The notes: generated from the letters alone by a model not told the origin. A stretch of DNA of 64,000 bases from Verrucomicrobiaceae bacterium (GCA_027490195.1 JAIXYN010000053.1:164571-228570), one strand, 5' to 3'; positions 8,972 through 17,922 are shown, numbered from the stretch's first letter. Made by a program: numbers and translations.

Positions 8972-11900
8972 ATGTCCCTTCCCCGCTTCGCCCTCCGCCA
9001 TCCCTGGACCGTCATCGTCATCGTCGTGGCGATCCTCCTCGGTGCGTGGCAGGCCAAGGAAAAGATGGCCCGCGATGTCTTCCCCACGCTTGGCATTCCG
9101 ACCATCTACGTCGCACAGCCCTACGGCGGCATGGACCCGCTGCAGATGGAAGGCTACCTGACCTACTACTACGAGTACCATTTCCTCTACATCGCCGGCA
9201 TCGAGCACGTGGAGTCCAAAAACATCCAGGGCGCTTCGATCATGAAGCTCCAGTTCCATCCCGGCACGGACATGTCCGCGGCGCTCTCTGAAACCATCGC
9301 CTATGTCAACCGCGCACGCTCCTTCATGCCTCCAGGAACACCGGGTGCCTTCGTCACGCGTTTTGATGCAGGCAGCGTGCCGGTGGGCAATCTCGTCTTC
9401 TCCACCGAGAACCCCACCCGCACCGTCGGCCAGATGCAGGACGCCGCGCTCAACATGGTGCGCCCCCTTTTTGCAACTCTGCCCGGTGTTTCCGCCCCGC
9501 CTCCCTTCGGCGGCAGTGCGCGCACCATTTTGATCAATGTGAAGCCGGATCGCCTCCGCGCCTACGGTCTCTCGCCCGATGACATCGTCGCTGCAATGAC
9601 CGCCGCCAACACCATCAGCCCCAGCGGCAATCTCGCGCTGCCCAACAGCTTCCCCATCGTCCCCACCAACGCCATCGTCAAAAACATCCAGGACCTCGCC
9701 GCCGTGCCGGTCAAGGTCACCGACCAGGGTGCCGTCTATGTGCGCGACATCGGCGAGGTCAGCGACGGCAGCGACATGATGTACAGCATCGCCATGGTGA
9801 ACGGCAAACGCACCGTGTACATGCCTGTCACCAAGCGCAGCGATGCCTCCACGCTCAGCGTCGTCGAGCTGGTGAAACAAAACCTGCCCAAGTTCAAAGC
9901 TGCCTGCCCCGAGGACATCAACGTCACCTTTGAGTTCGATCAGAGCCCCTGGATCATCCGCGCCATCCGCGATCTCGTCAAAGAAGGCATCCTCGGTGCC
10001 GCCCTCACCGGCCTCATGGTGCTCCTCTTCCTGCGGGATCTGCGCAGCGCCTTCATCGTCATCCTCAACATCCCCCTCGCCATTGCCGCCGCCGTACTCG
10101 CGTTGTGGATCGGTGGCTACACCATCAATCTCATGACCTTGGGCGGCCTCGCACTGGCCGTCGGCATTCTTGTGGATGAAGCCACCGTCGAAATCGAAAA
10201 CATCCATCGCCACATGAAGCAAGGGAGCGCGGGCACTCTTGCCCGCATCGTGCTCGACGCCTCCGAAGAAACCATCGGCCCGCGCTCGCTTTCCATGCTC
10301 TGCGTTCTCGCTGTATTCGTGCCGAGCTTCTTCATGACGGGTGCCGCCAAGGCGCTATTCCTGCCGCTGTCGCTCGCCGTCGGCTTCAGCATGATCGCCT
10401 CGTATCTGCTCTCCAGCACGCTGGTGCCGATCCTGAACATCTGGTGGCATCGCAGTGCTCCTCGTAGCGCAACCGTCCCGGTTGCTCTGGCAGCTGCAAG
10501 CCAGAGGCTCGCACTACTGTTCAAACCCAGCATCGCCCTCCGCCACATCCTCGTTCCCGCCTACCTCGGTGGCGTGATCTTCGCCATCAGCATCCAGCTC
10601 CCCTTCATCGGCACGGAGATCTTCCCGCAGATCGATGCCGGGCAGCTTCAGCTTCGACTACGTGCTCCTACGGCGACGAGGCTTGAAACCACTGAGCAGA
10701 TCGCCCTGCGCACGCTTGCGATCATCGGTGAAGAAACCGGCCCCGATAAAGTCTCCATCAGCATGGGCCTCGTCGGCGTGCATGCGCCGAACTATCCCGT
10801 CAATCTCATCCATCAGTGGAACAGCGGCCCCGAGGAAGCCATCCTGCAAATCCAGCTCAAAGACGCCAGCGGCGTTGCCATCTCTCCGCTGCGCGAAAAA
10901 CTCCGCGCCCGACTCGCCACCGAATTCCCGCAGATGCAGTTCTCCTTTGAGCCTGCCGACATCGTTTCTCGCGTCATGGCCCTCGGCTCACCCACGCCAA
11001 TCGAAGTCGCCGTCAGCGGCAAAGATTTCGCCGCCAGCCGTGCGCATGCGGAACTGCTCAAAACCAAACTCACCGAACTCAAAGACCTTCGCGATGTGCA
11101 GTTCAGCCAGACGCTCGACTATCCCAGCGTCGATGTTCAGATCGACCGCGAACGCGCCGGCCTGCTCGGTGTAAAGATGAGCGATGCCACCCGCAGCCTC
11201 GTGGCTGCCACCGCCAGCAGCCGCTTCACCGTGCCAAATTTCTGGGCCGATACCAAAACCGGCGTTAGCTACTCTCTCCAAGTCCAGGTGCCGCAGACGC
11301 TCATGAAAGGCCTCGAAGACTTGCGCAATCTGCCCGTCACCGCGCAGAACAGACCACCGGTCCCGCTGCGCAACATCGCCAAGATCAGCGAAGGCAGCGT
11401 CATCGGCCAGTACGACCGCTACAACATGGCCCGCACCGTTTCCATCACCGCGAATCTTCACGACCAACCCCTCGGCGTCATCGCCAAACAGGTCGAAAAA
11501 ATCATCGCCGCCAATCCAGCCCCCGCCGGTGTCAGCGTCACCCTGCGCGGCCAGGTGCCACCGCTCAGAGAACTCCAAAGCGGCCTGCAGACCGGACTGC
11601 TCATTGCCATCGTGACGATCTTCCTTCTCCTCGTCGCCAATTTCCAAAGCCTGCGCCTCGCCCTCATGGTGCTCACCACCATTCCTGCCGCGCTGCTCGG
11701 TGTCCTGCTCGCTCTCATGCTCACCGGCACCACCTTGAATCTGCAAAGCTTCATGGGCGCCATCATGTCCGTCGGTGTCGCTGTGGCCAATGCCATCCTC
11801 CTCGTCACCTTCGCCCATCGCGCCCAGCTTACCGGCCTGAGCAAACGCGACGCCGCACTGGAAAGCGCCACCACACGTCTGCGCCCCATCCTCATGACCA

Positions 11901-12088
11901 CCCTCGCCATGATCGCCGGCATGGTCCCCATGGCCCTCGCGCGTTCACAAACGAGCCCCCTCGCCATCGCCACCATCGGCGGCCTCGCCCTCGCCACCGT
12001 AGCCACTCTGCTCGTCCTGCCCGCCGTCTATGCACTGCTCGCCAGCAAGACAGCGAAGACCGCCTCCCTGGAGCCACTTGAGAGCTAA
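8972..12088 (+). CDS. RND-family multidrug/metal efflux pump, inner-membrane subunit
   Basis: The 1038-residue protein is the length of AcrB/CusA-type proton-driven pumps. TM1 is near residues 8-26. A long periplasmic loop follows, then the TM2-TM6 cluster with the LGGLALAVGILVDEATVEIENI block near residue 390; its acidic residues lie in the region that relays protons in this superfamily. A second periplasmic loop precedes the second half (TTIPAALLGVLLALMLTG...). Family members with this sequence style are usually annotated as generic acriflavin-resistance or AcrB/D/F proteins, so the substrate is not predictable. It is followed by the adaptor (91 bp on) and TolC-like genes, which complete a tripartite system. 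Residues near 498-515 come from a palindromic insertion described separately. Confidence 0.93.
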   Translation: MSLPRFALRHPWTVIVIVVAILLGAWQAKEKMARDVFPTLGIPTIYVAQPYGGMDPLQMEGYLTYYYEYHFLYIAGIEHVESKNIQGASIMKLQFHPGTDMSAALSETIAYVNRARSFMPPGTPGAFVTRFDAGSVPVGNLVFSTENPTRTVGQMQDAALNMVRPLFATLPGVSAPPPFGGSARTILINVKPDRLRAYGLSPDDIVAAMTAANTISPSGNLALPNSFPIVPTNAIVKNIQDLAAVPVKVTDQGAVYVRDIGEVSDGSDMMYSIAMVNGKRTVYMPVTKRSDASTLSVVELVKQNLPKFKAACPEDINVTFEFDQSPWIIRAIRDLVKEGILGAALTGLMVLLFLRDLRSAFIVILNIPLAIAAAVLALWIGGYTINLMTLGGLALAVGILVDEATVEIENIHRHMKQGSAGTLARIVLDASEETIGPRSLSMLCVLAVFVPSFFMTGAAKALFLPLSLAVGFSMIASYLLSSTLVPILNIWWHRSAPRSATVPVALAAASQRLALLFKPSIALRHILVPAYLGGVIFAISIQLPFIGTEIFPQIDAGQLQLRLRAPTATRLETTEQIALRTLAIIGEETGPDKVSISMGLVGVHAPNYPVNLIHQWNSGPEEAILQIQLKDASGVAISPLREKLRARLATEFPQMQFSFEPADIVSRVMALGSPTPIEVAVSGKDFAASRAHAELLKTKLTELKDLRDVQFSQTLDYPSVDVQIDRERAGLLGVKMSDATRSLVAATASSRFTVPNFWADTKTGVSYSLQVQVPQTLMKGLEDLRNLPVTAQNRPPVPLRNIAKISEGSVIGQYDRYNMARTVSITANLHDQPLGVIAKQVEKIIAANPAPAGVSVTLRGQVPPLRELQSGLQTGLLIAIVTIFLLLVANFQSLRLALMVLTTIPAALLGVLLALMLTGTTLNLQSFMGAIMSVGVAVANAILLVTFAHRAQLTGLSKRDAALESATTRLRPILMTTLAMIAGMVPMALARSQTSPLAIATIGGLALATVATLLVLPAVYALLASKTAKTASLEPLES
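10464..10517. repeat. 54-bp palindromic repeat-like element inserted in frame in the RND gene
   Basis: The outer ends GTAGCGC and GCACTAC pair imperfectly. Inside sit two perfect hairpins, GCAACC/GGTTGC with a 5-nt loop and CTCTGGC/GCCAGAG with an 8-nt loop, giving a three-way-junction fold. The element is exactly 18 codons long and keeps the reading frame. It encodes a small-residue segment (about SATVPVALAAASQRLALL) in the cytoplasmic linker after TM6, where RND proteins tolerate length change. No second copy is in this window, so calling it a dispersed repeat is inference from its structure. Confidence 0.55.
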
Positions 12089-12178
12089 TCGATGATGCCT
12101 CACAACAACGCCACAAGCCTCAGGCCAGTTTAAAATTTTCAGTTCCCAGTTTTCAGTTTTCAATCCTCCGCCACTCCC

Positions 12179-13165
12179 ATGCGCCTGCTGCTCTTCCTCC
12201 TCCTCGCATCCCTCTCTTCCGCGCTGGACCTCCCCGCCACCAAGCCCACCACCGGCTCCATCCATCGATGGGTCGCATTGCCTGCCACGCTCGCGCCATT
12301 TCAGCAGGCGGTGCTCTATGCCAAGGTCACCGGCTACATCGCCACCATCAGCGTGGATAAAGGCGATACCGTAAAAGCTGGCCAAGTCATCGCCAAACTC
12401 GAAGTGCCAGAACTCCAGGCCGACCTCGCCAAAAGCAAAGCCGAAGTAGCAGCGGCCAGCCTTGAATCCAAGCGCATGCACGAAGCCCGCGCCAAATCCC
12501 CCGACCTCGTCCTGCCGCAGTCAGTAGAAGATGCGGAAGCCCGCCTCGCCATCTCCAAGGCAGGCATGGACCGCGTCACCACCATGCTCGCCTTTGCAGA
12601 AATCAAAGCCCCCTTTGATGGCATCATCACCGCACGTCACGTCGATGTCGGAGCTTTGGTAAACGCCCACACCAGCAAAGTCGTCGAGATCGTCGATGCC
12701 AGCACCCTGCGCCTCCAGATCCCCGTCACCGAAATGGAAACCGCCCTCGTCGCCGTCGGCAAACCCGTGAAAGCCCAGATCGATGCCAGCGGCCCCGCAC
12801 CCGTCGAAGCCAGCATCTCCCGCATCGCCTACGCGCTCGATCCCGCCACCCGCACCATGCTCGCCGAAGCCGACCTCAAAAACGCCGACCTCAAACTCCG
12901 CCCCGGCATGTACGCGATGGCCAAGATCGCCGTCGAAAAACACGACAAAGCCACCCTCATCCCCGTCGCCGGACTCGTCATGGAAAAGACCAACGCATTT
13001 GTCTTCAAGCATTTGGATGGCAAGGCCATGAAGACCGCCGTGAAGCCCGGCTTCAATGATGGCACGAATGTCGAAATCCCCGAACTCAAAGCCGACGACC
13101 TCATCCTCCTGCCCGGCCCCACACTGCTCACCGACAAGCAGCCAGTAAACATCAAGAATCCCTGA
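12179..13165 (+). CDS. RND efflux periplasmic adaptor (HlyD/AcrA-type membrane fusion protein)
   Basis: The 328-residue protein opens with a short signal sequence (MRLLLFLLLASLSSALDLPA). A barrel-sandwich/biotinyl-lipoyl half follows (LYAKVTGYIATISVDKGDTVKAGQVIAKLE, about 48-77, containing the flexible-hairpin GD/G motif), then a helical hairpin (about 80-140) and the returning lipoyl half (FAEIKAPFDGIITARHVDVG). Beta-barrel and membrane-proximal domains complete it. It would bridge the pump encoded just upstream and the TolC-like channel encoded 3 bp downstream. It is short for the class but has all the expected segments. The 91-bp gap after the pump contains an AT-rich stretch (12130-12160) that could be a weak promoter. 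Confidence 0.9.
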   Translation: MRLLLFLLLASLSSALDLPATKPTTGSIHRWVALPATLAPFQQAVLYAKVTGYIATISVDKGDTVKAGQVIAKLEVPELQADLAKSKAEVAAASLESKRMHEARAKSPDLVLPQSVEDAEARLAISKAGMDRVTTMLAFAEIKAPFDGIITARHVDVGALVNAHTSKVVEIVDASTLRLQIPVTEMETALVAVGKPVKAQIDASGPAPVEASISRIAYALDPATRTMLAEADLKNADLKLRPGMYAMAKIAVEKHDKATLIPVAGLVMEKTNAFVFKHLDGKAMKTAVKPGFNDGTNVEIPELKADDLILLPGPTLLTDKQPVNIKNP

Positions 13166-13168
13166 ACC

Positions 13169-14749
13169 ATGCAAAGCACGAGCGTCCTGTCAGAGAACCA
13201 ACACCTTTCGTATCTGAAGAAACGAAACAGGGCATCGCTATTGTTGCTCGCCACTGCCTTAGCCTGGTTCATCAGCTACCAGGCTTATACTTCAAATCAT
13301 CCTGGCATCATGATTGGCCTTGGTTCCAATAGCCCCATTCCCACCTTTTGGGAATGCGTCGTTCAAGAGCCTGTTACGTACGCATTTGCAGCCCTAGGAG
13401 CTGTCCTCGCACTGTGGGCAGGCTTCGTTCTCTTTCGCAATGCTATAACTCATTTTCTCACGGGATCCATCGCTGCAATTCTTCTCACTGCGACGCTGGC
13501 CAACGCCGCCGATCCCGCCTTCGTCGATCTCCGCACCGTCATGCGCCTCGCCGGTGCCAACAACGACGAGATCCAACTCGCGCGCGCCAAACACGATGAG
13601 GCGATTGCAGAATCCAAGCAGGCATGGCAGCGCTTCTGGCCCACCTTGAGCTTAGGCGCAGGTTATCGCGGCCATGAGGGCCGCTTGCAGGACATTGCAG
13701 GCAGTGTCTTCAATGCGAACAAGCAGCAGTACAACGTGGGTTCCAGCGTCTTAATCGACTGGTCTCCTGGAGACATTTATTATTCGGCACTCGCAGCCAA
13801 GCAGCGCGCACTGGCCGCCGAACACCTCGCTGAAAAATCACGCATCGACATCGTGACGCAGTCCGTGGACCGCTACTACGATCTCCTCGCCGCCGAGGCC
13901 ATGCTCACCATCATCGAAGACGACCTCCAGCTCACCGAAGACTATGGCAAACAGCTCGAAGGTGCCGTCACCGCTGGCACCGCCTTCCGCGCCGACCTCC
14001 TGCGCGTCAAATCGCAGATCAGCCGCGCCAAGCTTTCCATTCGCCAGGGCCAGGAAAAGCGCGATCTCGCCGTTGCGCGACTCGCTGAAATTCTCCGCCT
14101 CACTCCCGATGCCACGCTGCGTCCCGCGAAGTCAGATCTCGTTCCCGTCAGAATGATGTCCGGCAAAGGCGTCGCCACCATGATCTCGCTCGCACAGCAA
14201 AATCGTCCCGAGATTCATGCCGCGCAGGCCATTCACCATTCGATGGATGCCGAAAAAGATCGCGCCCGTGTCGCCCCATTGATTCCCAGTGTGCAGGCCG
14301 GTTACACCGCCGGCGGACTCGGCGGTGGCCCCAACGTCGGCAACCAATGGGGCAACTTCGGCAGCCAGCAGGACTACTACCTCGGCGTGGGTTGGAAGAT
14401 CGGCCCCGGTGGCCTGTTTGATCGTCAGCGTCAAAAAGTAGCAGACGCCCGTGAAGAAAGCGCCTCTCTGCAAACCAGCCAGGTCAAGGCCGCCGTCGGA
14501 CGCGAAGTCGTCGAAGCCGCCACCCGCGCACAGTCAGCCAATGACCAAATCAAGATCAACGACGAAGCCGTCGCTGCCGCCGAAGAAATGACCAAGCTCG
14601 CCAAGGAACGCCAGGCCAGCCAAGTCGGCGTCGTCCTCGAATACCTCCTCGCCCGCGAAGAACTCACCCGCGCACGCCAAAGCCGCGTCATGGCCGTCAC
14701 CGACTTCAACAAAGCCCAGCACGCCCTCAAGCGCGCCGTGGGGAAATAG
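13169..14749 (+). CDS. TolC-family outer-membrane efflux protein with N-terminal membrane extension
   Basis: The C-terminal ~410 residues are an OEP/TolC protein: two long alpha-helical hairpin repeats with Ala/Gln-rich coiled segments (QLARAKHDEAIAESKQAW, about 136-153; EEMTKLAKERQASQVGVVLE near 471-490) and short strand segments, forming the trimeric channel. The start codon lies 3 bp after the adaptor stop, so the genes are one operon. The odd part is residues 1-113. Instead of a plain signal peptide there are two hydrophobic helices (about 22-40 and 69-89), then a third that ends in a signal-peptidase-like site (TLANA, cut near 113). No in-frame ATG lies close to that third helix. The extension is less GC-rich than the rest. 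It may be a fused small membrane protein. Confidence 0.82.
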   Translation: MQSTSVLSENQHLSYLKKRNRASLLLLATALAWFISYQAYTSNHPGIMIGLGSNSPIPTFWECVVQEPVTYAFAALGAVLALWAGFVLFRNAITHFLTGSIAAILLTATLANAADPAFVDLRTVMRLAGANNDEIQLARAKHDEAIAESKQAWQRFWPTLSLGAGYRGHEGRLQDIAGSVFNANKQQYNVGSSVLIDWSPGDIYYSALAAKQRALAAEHLAEKSRIDIVTQSVDRYYDLLAAEAMLTIIEDDLQLTEDYGKQLEGAVTAGTAFRADLLRVKSQISRAKLSIRQGQEKRDLAVARLAEILRLTPDATLRPAKSDLVPVRMMSGKGVATMISLAQQNRPEIHAAQAIHHSMDAEKDRARVAPLIPSVQAGYTAGGLGGGPNVGNQWGNFGSQQDYYLGVGWKIGPGGLFDRQRQKVADAREESASLQTSQVKAAVGREVVEAATRAQSANDQIKINDEAVAAAEEMTKLAKERQASQVGVVLEYLLAREELTRARQSRVMAVTDFNKAQHALKRAVGK

Positions 14750-14836
14750 GTGCCCATATCTGCATGGCACGAGACTAGCCGTCGCCAATTCATCTCACAT
14801 TGACAAACAGCCTGCGTACCACAGACTATATAAGAA

Positions 14837-15043
14837 ATGTTACCCCACCTCAAAACATGGAGTCTTCAGGAGAAAGAAGCCTCACGCAGAGCCTTCGACG
14901 AAGGTTCGCGTCAACGGGGGATTGCGATGCAGAATCAGCGGCGCATTTCATCCGAGGAGATGTTGGCCATTTTTTGCCAGACGAAGGTTGCCGCCAATGT
15001 TGGGCTGGCGAACGCCAACGCTTGCTCGAATGGGCGTCAATAA
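14837..15043 (+). CDS. Possible small ORF overlapping the next gene's 5' part
   Basis: The 68-residue frame starts MLPHLKTWSLQEKEASRRAF and has a charged helical look in its first 35 residues, but its last 20 are low-complexity Ala/Asn. It overlaps the 14857-15594 frame by most of its length, so only one of the two N termini is likely real. It may be the true 5' end of that gene separated by a frameshift. Kept at low confidence. Confidence 0.25.
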   Translation: MLPHLKTWSLQEKEASRRAFDEGSRQRGIAMQNQRRISSEEMLAIFCQTKVAANVGLANANACSNGRQ

Positions 15044-15594
15044 ACAATAAGCTGGAGCCTCCGCAGGTTCTTAACCCGCTCGAAGCTCCGACACGCGGCA
15101 CAGAGCAGTTGGTGTACCCAAGTCTTTCGGGTGATCGACTGCACAAGTACTTTTACGTGGACGTAAGATTGCAGGAATCTCGCCGCATGGAGCAAGGCAT
15201 GTTCGGTTGGATTTACCAGGCTGAGATCAGGACGCGACCCGCATCTCCCGCTGAAGCCATGGCGCGCATTGCTTGGTTCAATCGACTTTACCCAGAAGCA
15301 AAAATTGACATCGAGGGAATTGACCCGAACGGGCGTATCCACACCTCACAACCATTCGTGGATGGACGCTTACCAGTCTCATTCAACGATCTCGTCGGGG
15401 CCATGAAAAATGATGGTTGGGAACCCTATTTTGTAGAGTCTGCTGACGCCAGTACATCCACGTTTTATCTCCCAGAAGTGAACGCCTATCTTACCGATGT
15501 CCATGAGGGCAATGGGAAGATCATCACGGACCTTTCAGGCAAGAAACGCTTCCAGCCATTTGACGTGGTTCCGGTCGTTCTCCCGTCGGAATAA
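14857..15594 (+). CDS. Uncharacterised protein; N terminus uncertain
   Basis: I do not recognise this protein. The C-terminal two thirds (from about 15100: LSGDRLHKYFYVDVRLQE, then ARIAWFNRLYPEAKIDIEG, then FVDGRLPVSFNDLVGAMKNDGW) read as a normal soluble alpha/beta protein. The N-terminal part is Arg/Ser/Cys-rich and overlaps an alternative frame (14837-15043) that also looks protein-like (LQEKEASRRAFDEGSRQRG). Either two genes overlap or a frameshift joins them near 15000-15040. Short direct repeats (about 16-17 nt, built on GAGACTAGC) occur just outside both ends, at 14767-14783 and 15598-15613. No neighbour gives a functional hint. Confidence 0.55.
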   Translation: MESSGERSLTQSLRRRFASTGDCDAESAAHFIRGDVGHFLPDEGCRQCWAGERQRLLEWASINNKLEPPQVLNPLEAPTRGTEQLVYPSLSGDRLHKYFYVDVRLQESRRMEQGMFGWIYQAEIRTRPASPAEAMARIAWFNRLYPEAKIDIEGIDPNGRIHTSQPFVDGRLPVSFNDLVGAMKNDGWEPYFVESADASTSTFYLPEVNAYLTDVHEGNGKIITDLSGKKRFQPFDVVPVVLPSE

Positions 15595-15733
15595 AATGCA
15601 TGAGACTAGCGTCCCTGCGATGCTGCTCCACGCCCCACCCAAAGCCTAGGGCGGCTTGTCCTCAAGCCTCCGCGCGTCTCCACGCAGCCTTTCCAAAATT
15701 CTGCTCCGCAATTCACCATTCCCGCCTTACGCA

Positions 15734-15777
15734 CCGTTCCAGTTGCACCTCTGCCTGGCTGCTTCAAACTCGTCCGC
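15734..15777 (+). repeat. Duplicated 44-nt leader, copy 1
   Basis: These 44 nt end exactly at the ATG of the 15778 gene. They match the 44 nt that end at the ATG at 16372: the first 14 bases (CCGTTCCAGTTGCA) are identical, and about 31 of 44 match overall without gaps. Because spacing to the start codon is identical, the copies could be a duplicated leader or a shared translational or regulatory element. Confidence 0.5.
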
Positions 15778-16230
15778 ATGACTCCCCCCTCCATTCCTCA
15801 CACTGCTCTTTTTATTTACAGCGAGTGTTTCGCTGAAAGGGAGGACGGTCGCCGCTTCCATGTGTTTGCCATACTGCAAGACAGTGATCAGCGGGTGATT
15901 TTTTACACCCATGACATGCCGGAGTCGCCGATCACCGTCTGGCATCAGCTTGAACTGCAAGAGTCTCTCGCCACACAGATTGAAGACACTTTCAACGCAC
16001 TTAAAATCCCGCTGAATCCCGGCGTGCGCGCCTGTGACAATCTGCATTACCATCGTGGCCTCGAACTGCAGGTGCAGGGTGCCTCCCTTTGTCTGGGCTG
16101 GGATGCAGCCGAGAGTGAACTGGCCGATGCACTGGCTCCTCTGACCAGAATTCTCCAGCCGCTGGTGGATGAAATGAAGGCCGGACTCGAAGTAAACGGC
16201 CCGAAGCCCTTCTTCGATGATGCCCCGTAA
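15778..16230 (+). CDS. Uncharacterised 150-residue protein
   Basis: I do not recognise this small soluble protein. It is acidic and Leu-rich, with no signal peptide or membrane segment. Segments such as HTALFIYSECFAEREDGRR and DSDQRVIFYTHDMPESPITVW look like the beta-strands and connecting helices of a compact alpha/beta fold. The ATG at 15778 is fixed by the upstream leader shared with the methyltransferase gene, which suggests both genes use the same start context. The gap to the next start is 141 bp. Confidence 0.65.
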   Translation: MTPPSIPHTALFIYSECFAEREDGRRFHVFAILQDSDQRVIFYTHDMPESPITVWHQLELQESLATQIEDTFNALKIPLNPGVRACDNLHYHRGLELQVQGASLCLGWDAAESELADALAPLTRILQPLVDEMKAGLEVNGPKPFFDDAP

Positions 16231-16327
16231 TTCGTGGCACTTTCACTGCTACTCAGACTCAGATCTCTGCGGTCTTCTAATCTCTCACGGTGCAAATAAT
16301 TCAGTGCATCCCTAGTTTTTGCGCATG

Positions 16328-16371
16328 CCGTTCCAGTTGCAGCCCGCATGGACTCCTTCAAAATCACACGC
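16328..16371 (+). repeat. Duplicated 44-nt leader, copy 2
   Basis: Second copy of the leader described at 15734-15777, ending at the ATG at 16372. It supports 16372 rather than 16348 as the methyltransferase start, because the matching copy in the other gene also ends at its start codon. Confidence 0.5.
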
Positions 16372-17379
16372 ATGCACCCGACCCCCGATCACATCCTGCA
16401 AACCGGTCTCGCCTTCTGGAGTTCCAAGACACTGCTCAGCGCCGTCGAGATGGAGATCTTCACCGAACTCGCCAAGCATCCTGGCGATCTCACCACCCTC
16501 CAAGGGCGGCTGGGCCTGCATCCACGCGGCGCACGGGACTTTCTGGATGCGCTAGTGGCACTGGGTTTTCTCCAGCGCGGTGACGATGGCATCTACTGCA
16601 ACACACCCGAGACTGGGCTGTTTCTGGACAAAGCAAAACCCTCCTACATCGGCGGCATTCTGGAGATGGCGAACCATCGCCTCTATCCCTTCTGGGGCAG
16701 CCTGACGACAGCGGTCCGCACCGGTGAATCTCAAAACGAATCCAAAGGCGGACACGATCCCTTCACAGCACTCTATGCAGACCCGGCGAAATTGCGCGAG
16801 TTCCTGCGCGCCATGTCAGGCGTGAGCCGCGGTGCCAACATGGCCATCGCGCAGAAGTTTCCGTGGGCGGAATATCGGAGCTGTGCGGACATCGGCACCG
16901 CGCAGGGAGATTTGGTGACACAGATCACTCTGGCCCAGCCGCACCTCCAAGGCATCGGCTTCGACCTCCCCGAAGTCGGCCCCATCTTCGAAGATTACAT
17001 CGCTGAGAACGGTCTGGAGGCACGCGTGCGCTTTGTAGGCGGCAGCTTCTTCACCGATGACCTGCCACAGGCCGATGTCCTGCTCTTCGGCCACATCCTG
17101 CATGACTGGGATCTGGCAACCAAGCGCATGCTGCTGCAAAAGGCTTACGCCGCACTGCCAACCGGTGGTGCAGTCGTGGTCTATGATTCGATTATCGACG
17201 ACGCTCGCAAAGAAAACGCATTCGGCCTCCTCATGAGCCTGAACATGCTCATCGAAACCCCCGGCGGTTTTGATTACACCGGTGCAGACTGCATCGGCTG
17301 GATGCAGGAAGCTGGCTTCACCCGTTGCCGCGTGGAGCACTTGGTGGGCCCTGACTCCATGGTGGTCGGCATCAAGTAG
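16372..17379 (+). CDS. Class I SAM-dependent O-methyltransferase (Methyltransf_2 type)
   Basis: The 335-residue protein has the two-part layout of small-molecule O-methyltransferases. An N-terminal winged-helix dimerisation domain (about 1-110) includes [19 protein letters not shown] and [19 protein letters not shown] Rossmann-type domain follows with the SAM motif ADIGTAQGD (172-180) and the FDLPEV acidic-loop motif (197-202). HILHDW (241-246) contains the position that acts as catalytic base in this family. Such enzymes methylate phenolic or polyketide-like substrates in specialised metabolism, but no biosynthetic cluster surrounds it. The start at 16372 is chosen from the shared leader; an in-frame ATG at 16348 would add 8 residues. 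It ends 3 bp before a convergent gene. Confidence 0.88.
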   Translation: MHPTPDHILQTGLAFWSSKTLLSAVEMEIFTELAKHPGDLTTLQGRLGLHPRGARDFLDALVALGFLQRGDDGIYCNTPETGLFLDKAKPSYIGGILEMANHRLYPFWGSLTTAVRTGESQNESKGGHDPFTALYADPAKLREFLRAMSGVSRGANMAIAQKFPWAEYRSCADIGTAQGDLVTQITLAQPHLQGIGFDLPEVGPIFEDYIAENGLEARVRFVGGSFFTDDLPQADVLLFGHILHDWDLATKRMLLQKAYAALPTGGAVVVYDSIIDDARKENAFGLLMSLNMLIETPGGFDYTGADCIGWMQEAGFTRCRVEHLVGPDSMVVGIK

Positions 17380-17382
17380 GTA

Positions 17383-17847
17383 TCAGCGCTCAAGCAGCCC
17401 ATTCTGACTCGGAATGACGGCTCGGGGCTGGAGAAAGCCCGCTGGGTTGTCCGGCCAGTAGGCACCGTCCTCGATCCATTCGTACAAGATGTCCACCTCA
17501 GACCCGGCGAGAATGGAACCGCCATGGTACATCCCTGGATGGTTGCCACCCTCTGCCACTGCCGTAAGCAACCTGCTGGCGCTGGGATCTCCAGGAACGA
17601 CGAACGCACGTCCATGCCTCCGCGGAGCGTAGAGCCCGCTGCGCTGGACCAGTGTCAGTCCTGCGGGAGGATGGCTGCCGCGATGACAGGCCAGGCAGTG
17701 GGTTTCGAGGACCGGTTTGACGTACTGCATGAAGTACCCATGACCCGCCACAGCTTCAAAAGGATGCTCAGGACCCGTCTTGTGAGTGCAAGCAACGAGG
17801 CATACCAGCCCCAGGCAAAGACAGAGAGCAATAACAGCGCGTTTCAT
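17383..17847 (-). CDS. Mono-heme c-type cytochrome lipoprotein (planctomycete-type)
   Basis: The 154-residue protein has a lipoprotein signal with lipobox LVAC (acylated Cys20) and a heme site CLACH (Cys51, Cys54, His55). The heme site sits in the context YFMQYVKPVLETHCLACHRG, which resembles the PSC1-type cytochrome segments of large Planctomycetes/Verrucomicrobia proteins. A later SEVDILYEWIEDGAYWP matches the end of those segments (EWIxxGAxWP). It is therefore a stand-alone membrane-anchored version of the domain at the start of the 1811 gene. It probably carries electrons or senses redox state in the periplasm. It is convergent with the methyltransferase gene. Confidence 0.85.
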   Translation of the reverse strand: MKRAVIALCLCLGLVCLVACTHKTGPEHPFEAVAGHGYFMQYVKPVLETHCLACHRGSHPPAGLTLVQRSGLYAPRRHGRAFVVPGDPSASRLLTAVAEGGNHPGMYHGGSILAGSEVDILYEWIEDGAYWPDNPAGFLQPRAVIPSQNGLLER

Positions 17848-17922
17848 CGCGCAATGCTAGCCTTTCACAGGGCATCTGTGACGCCGAATGTGCCTCAGCA
17901 GGGCTGATCCTGCACACTCCGT

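Noticed and set aside
8396..10222. 608-residue antisense ORF across chrA and the RND gene
   Set aside because: A mirror of GC-rich coding sequence; low complexity, no start context.
10228..10247. Palindrome GCGGGC...GCCCGC inside the RND gene
   Set aside because: Only one 6-bp stem with no larger structure; not comparable to the 54-bp element.
16235..16250. Sigma-54-like element TGGCAC-N8-GCT upstream of the methyltransferase
   Set aside because: Spacing fits but the -12 box is CTGC, and it is 122 bp from the start; much weaker than the amt element.
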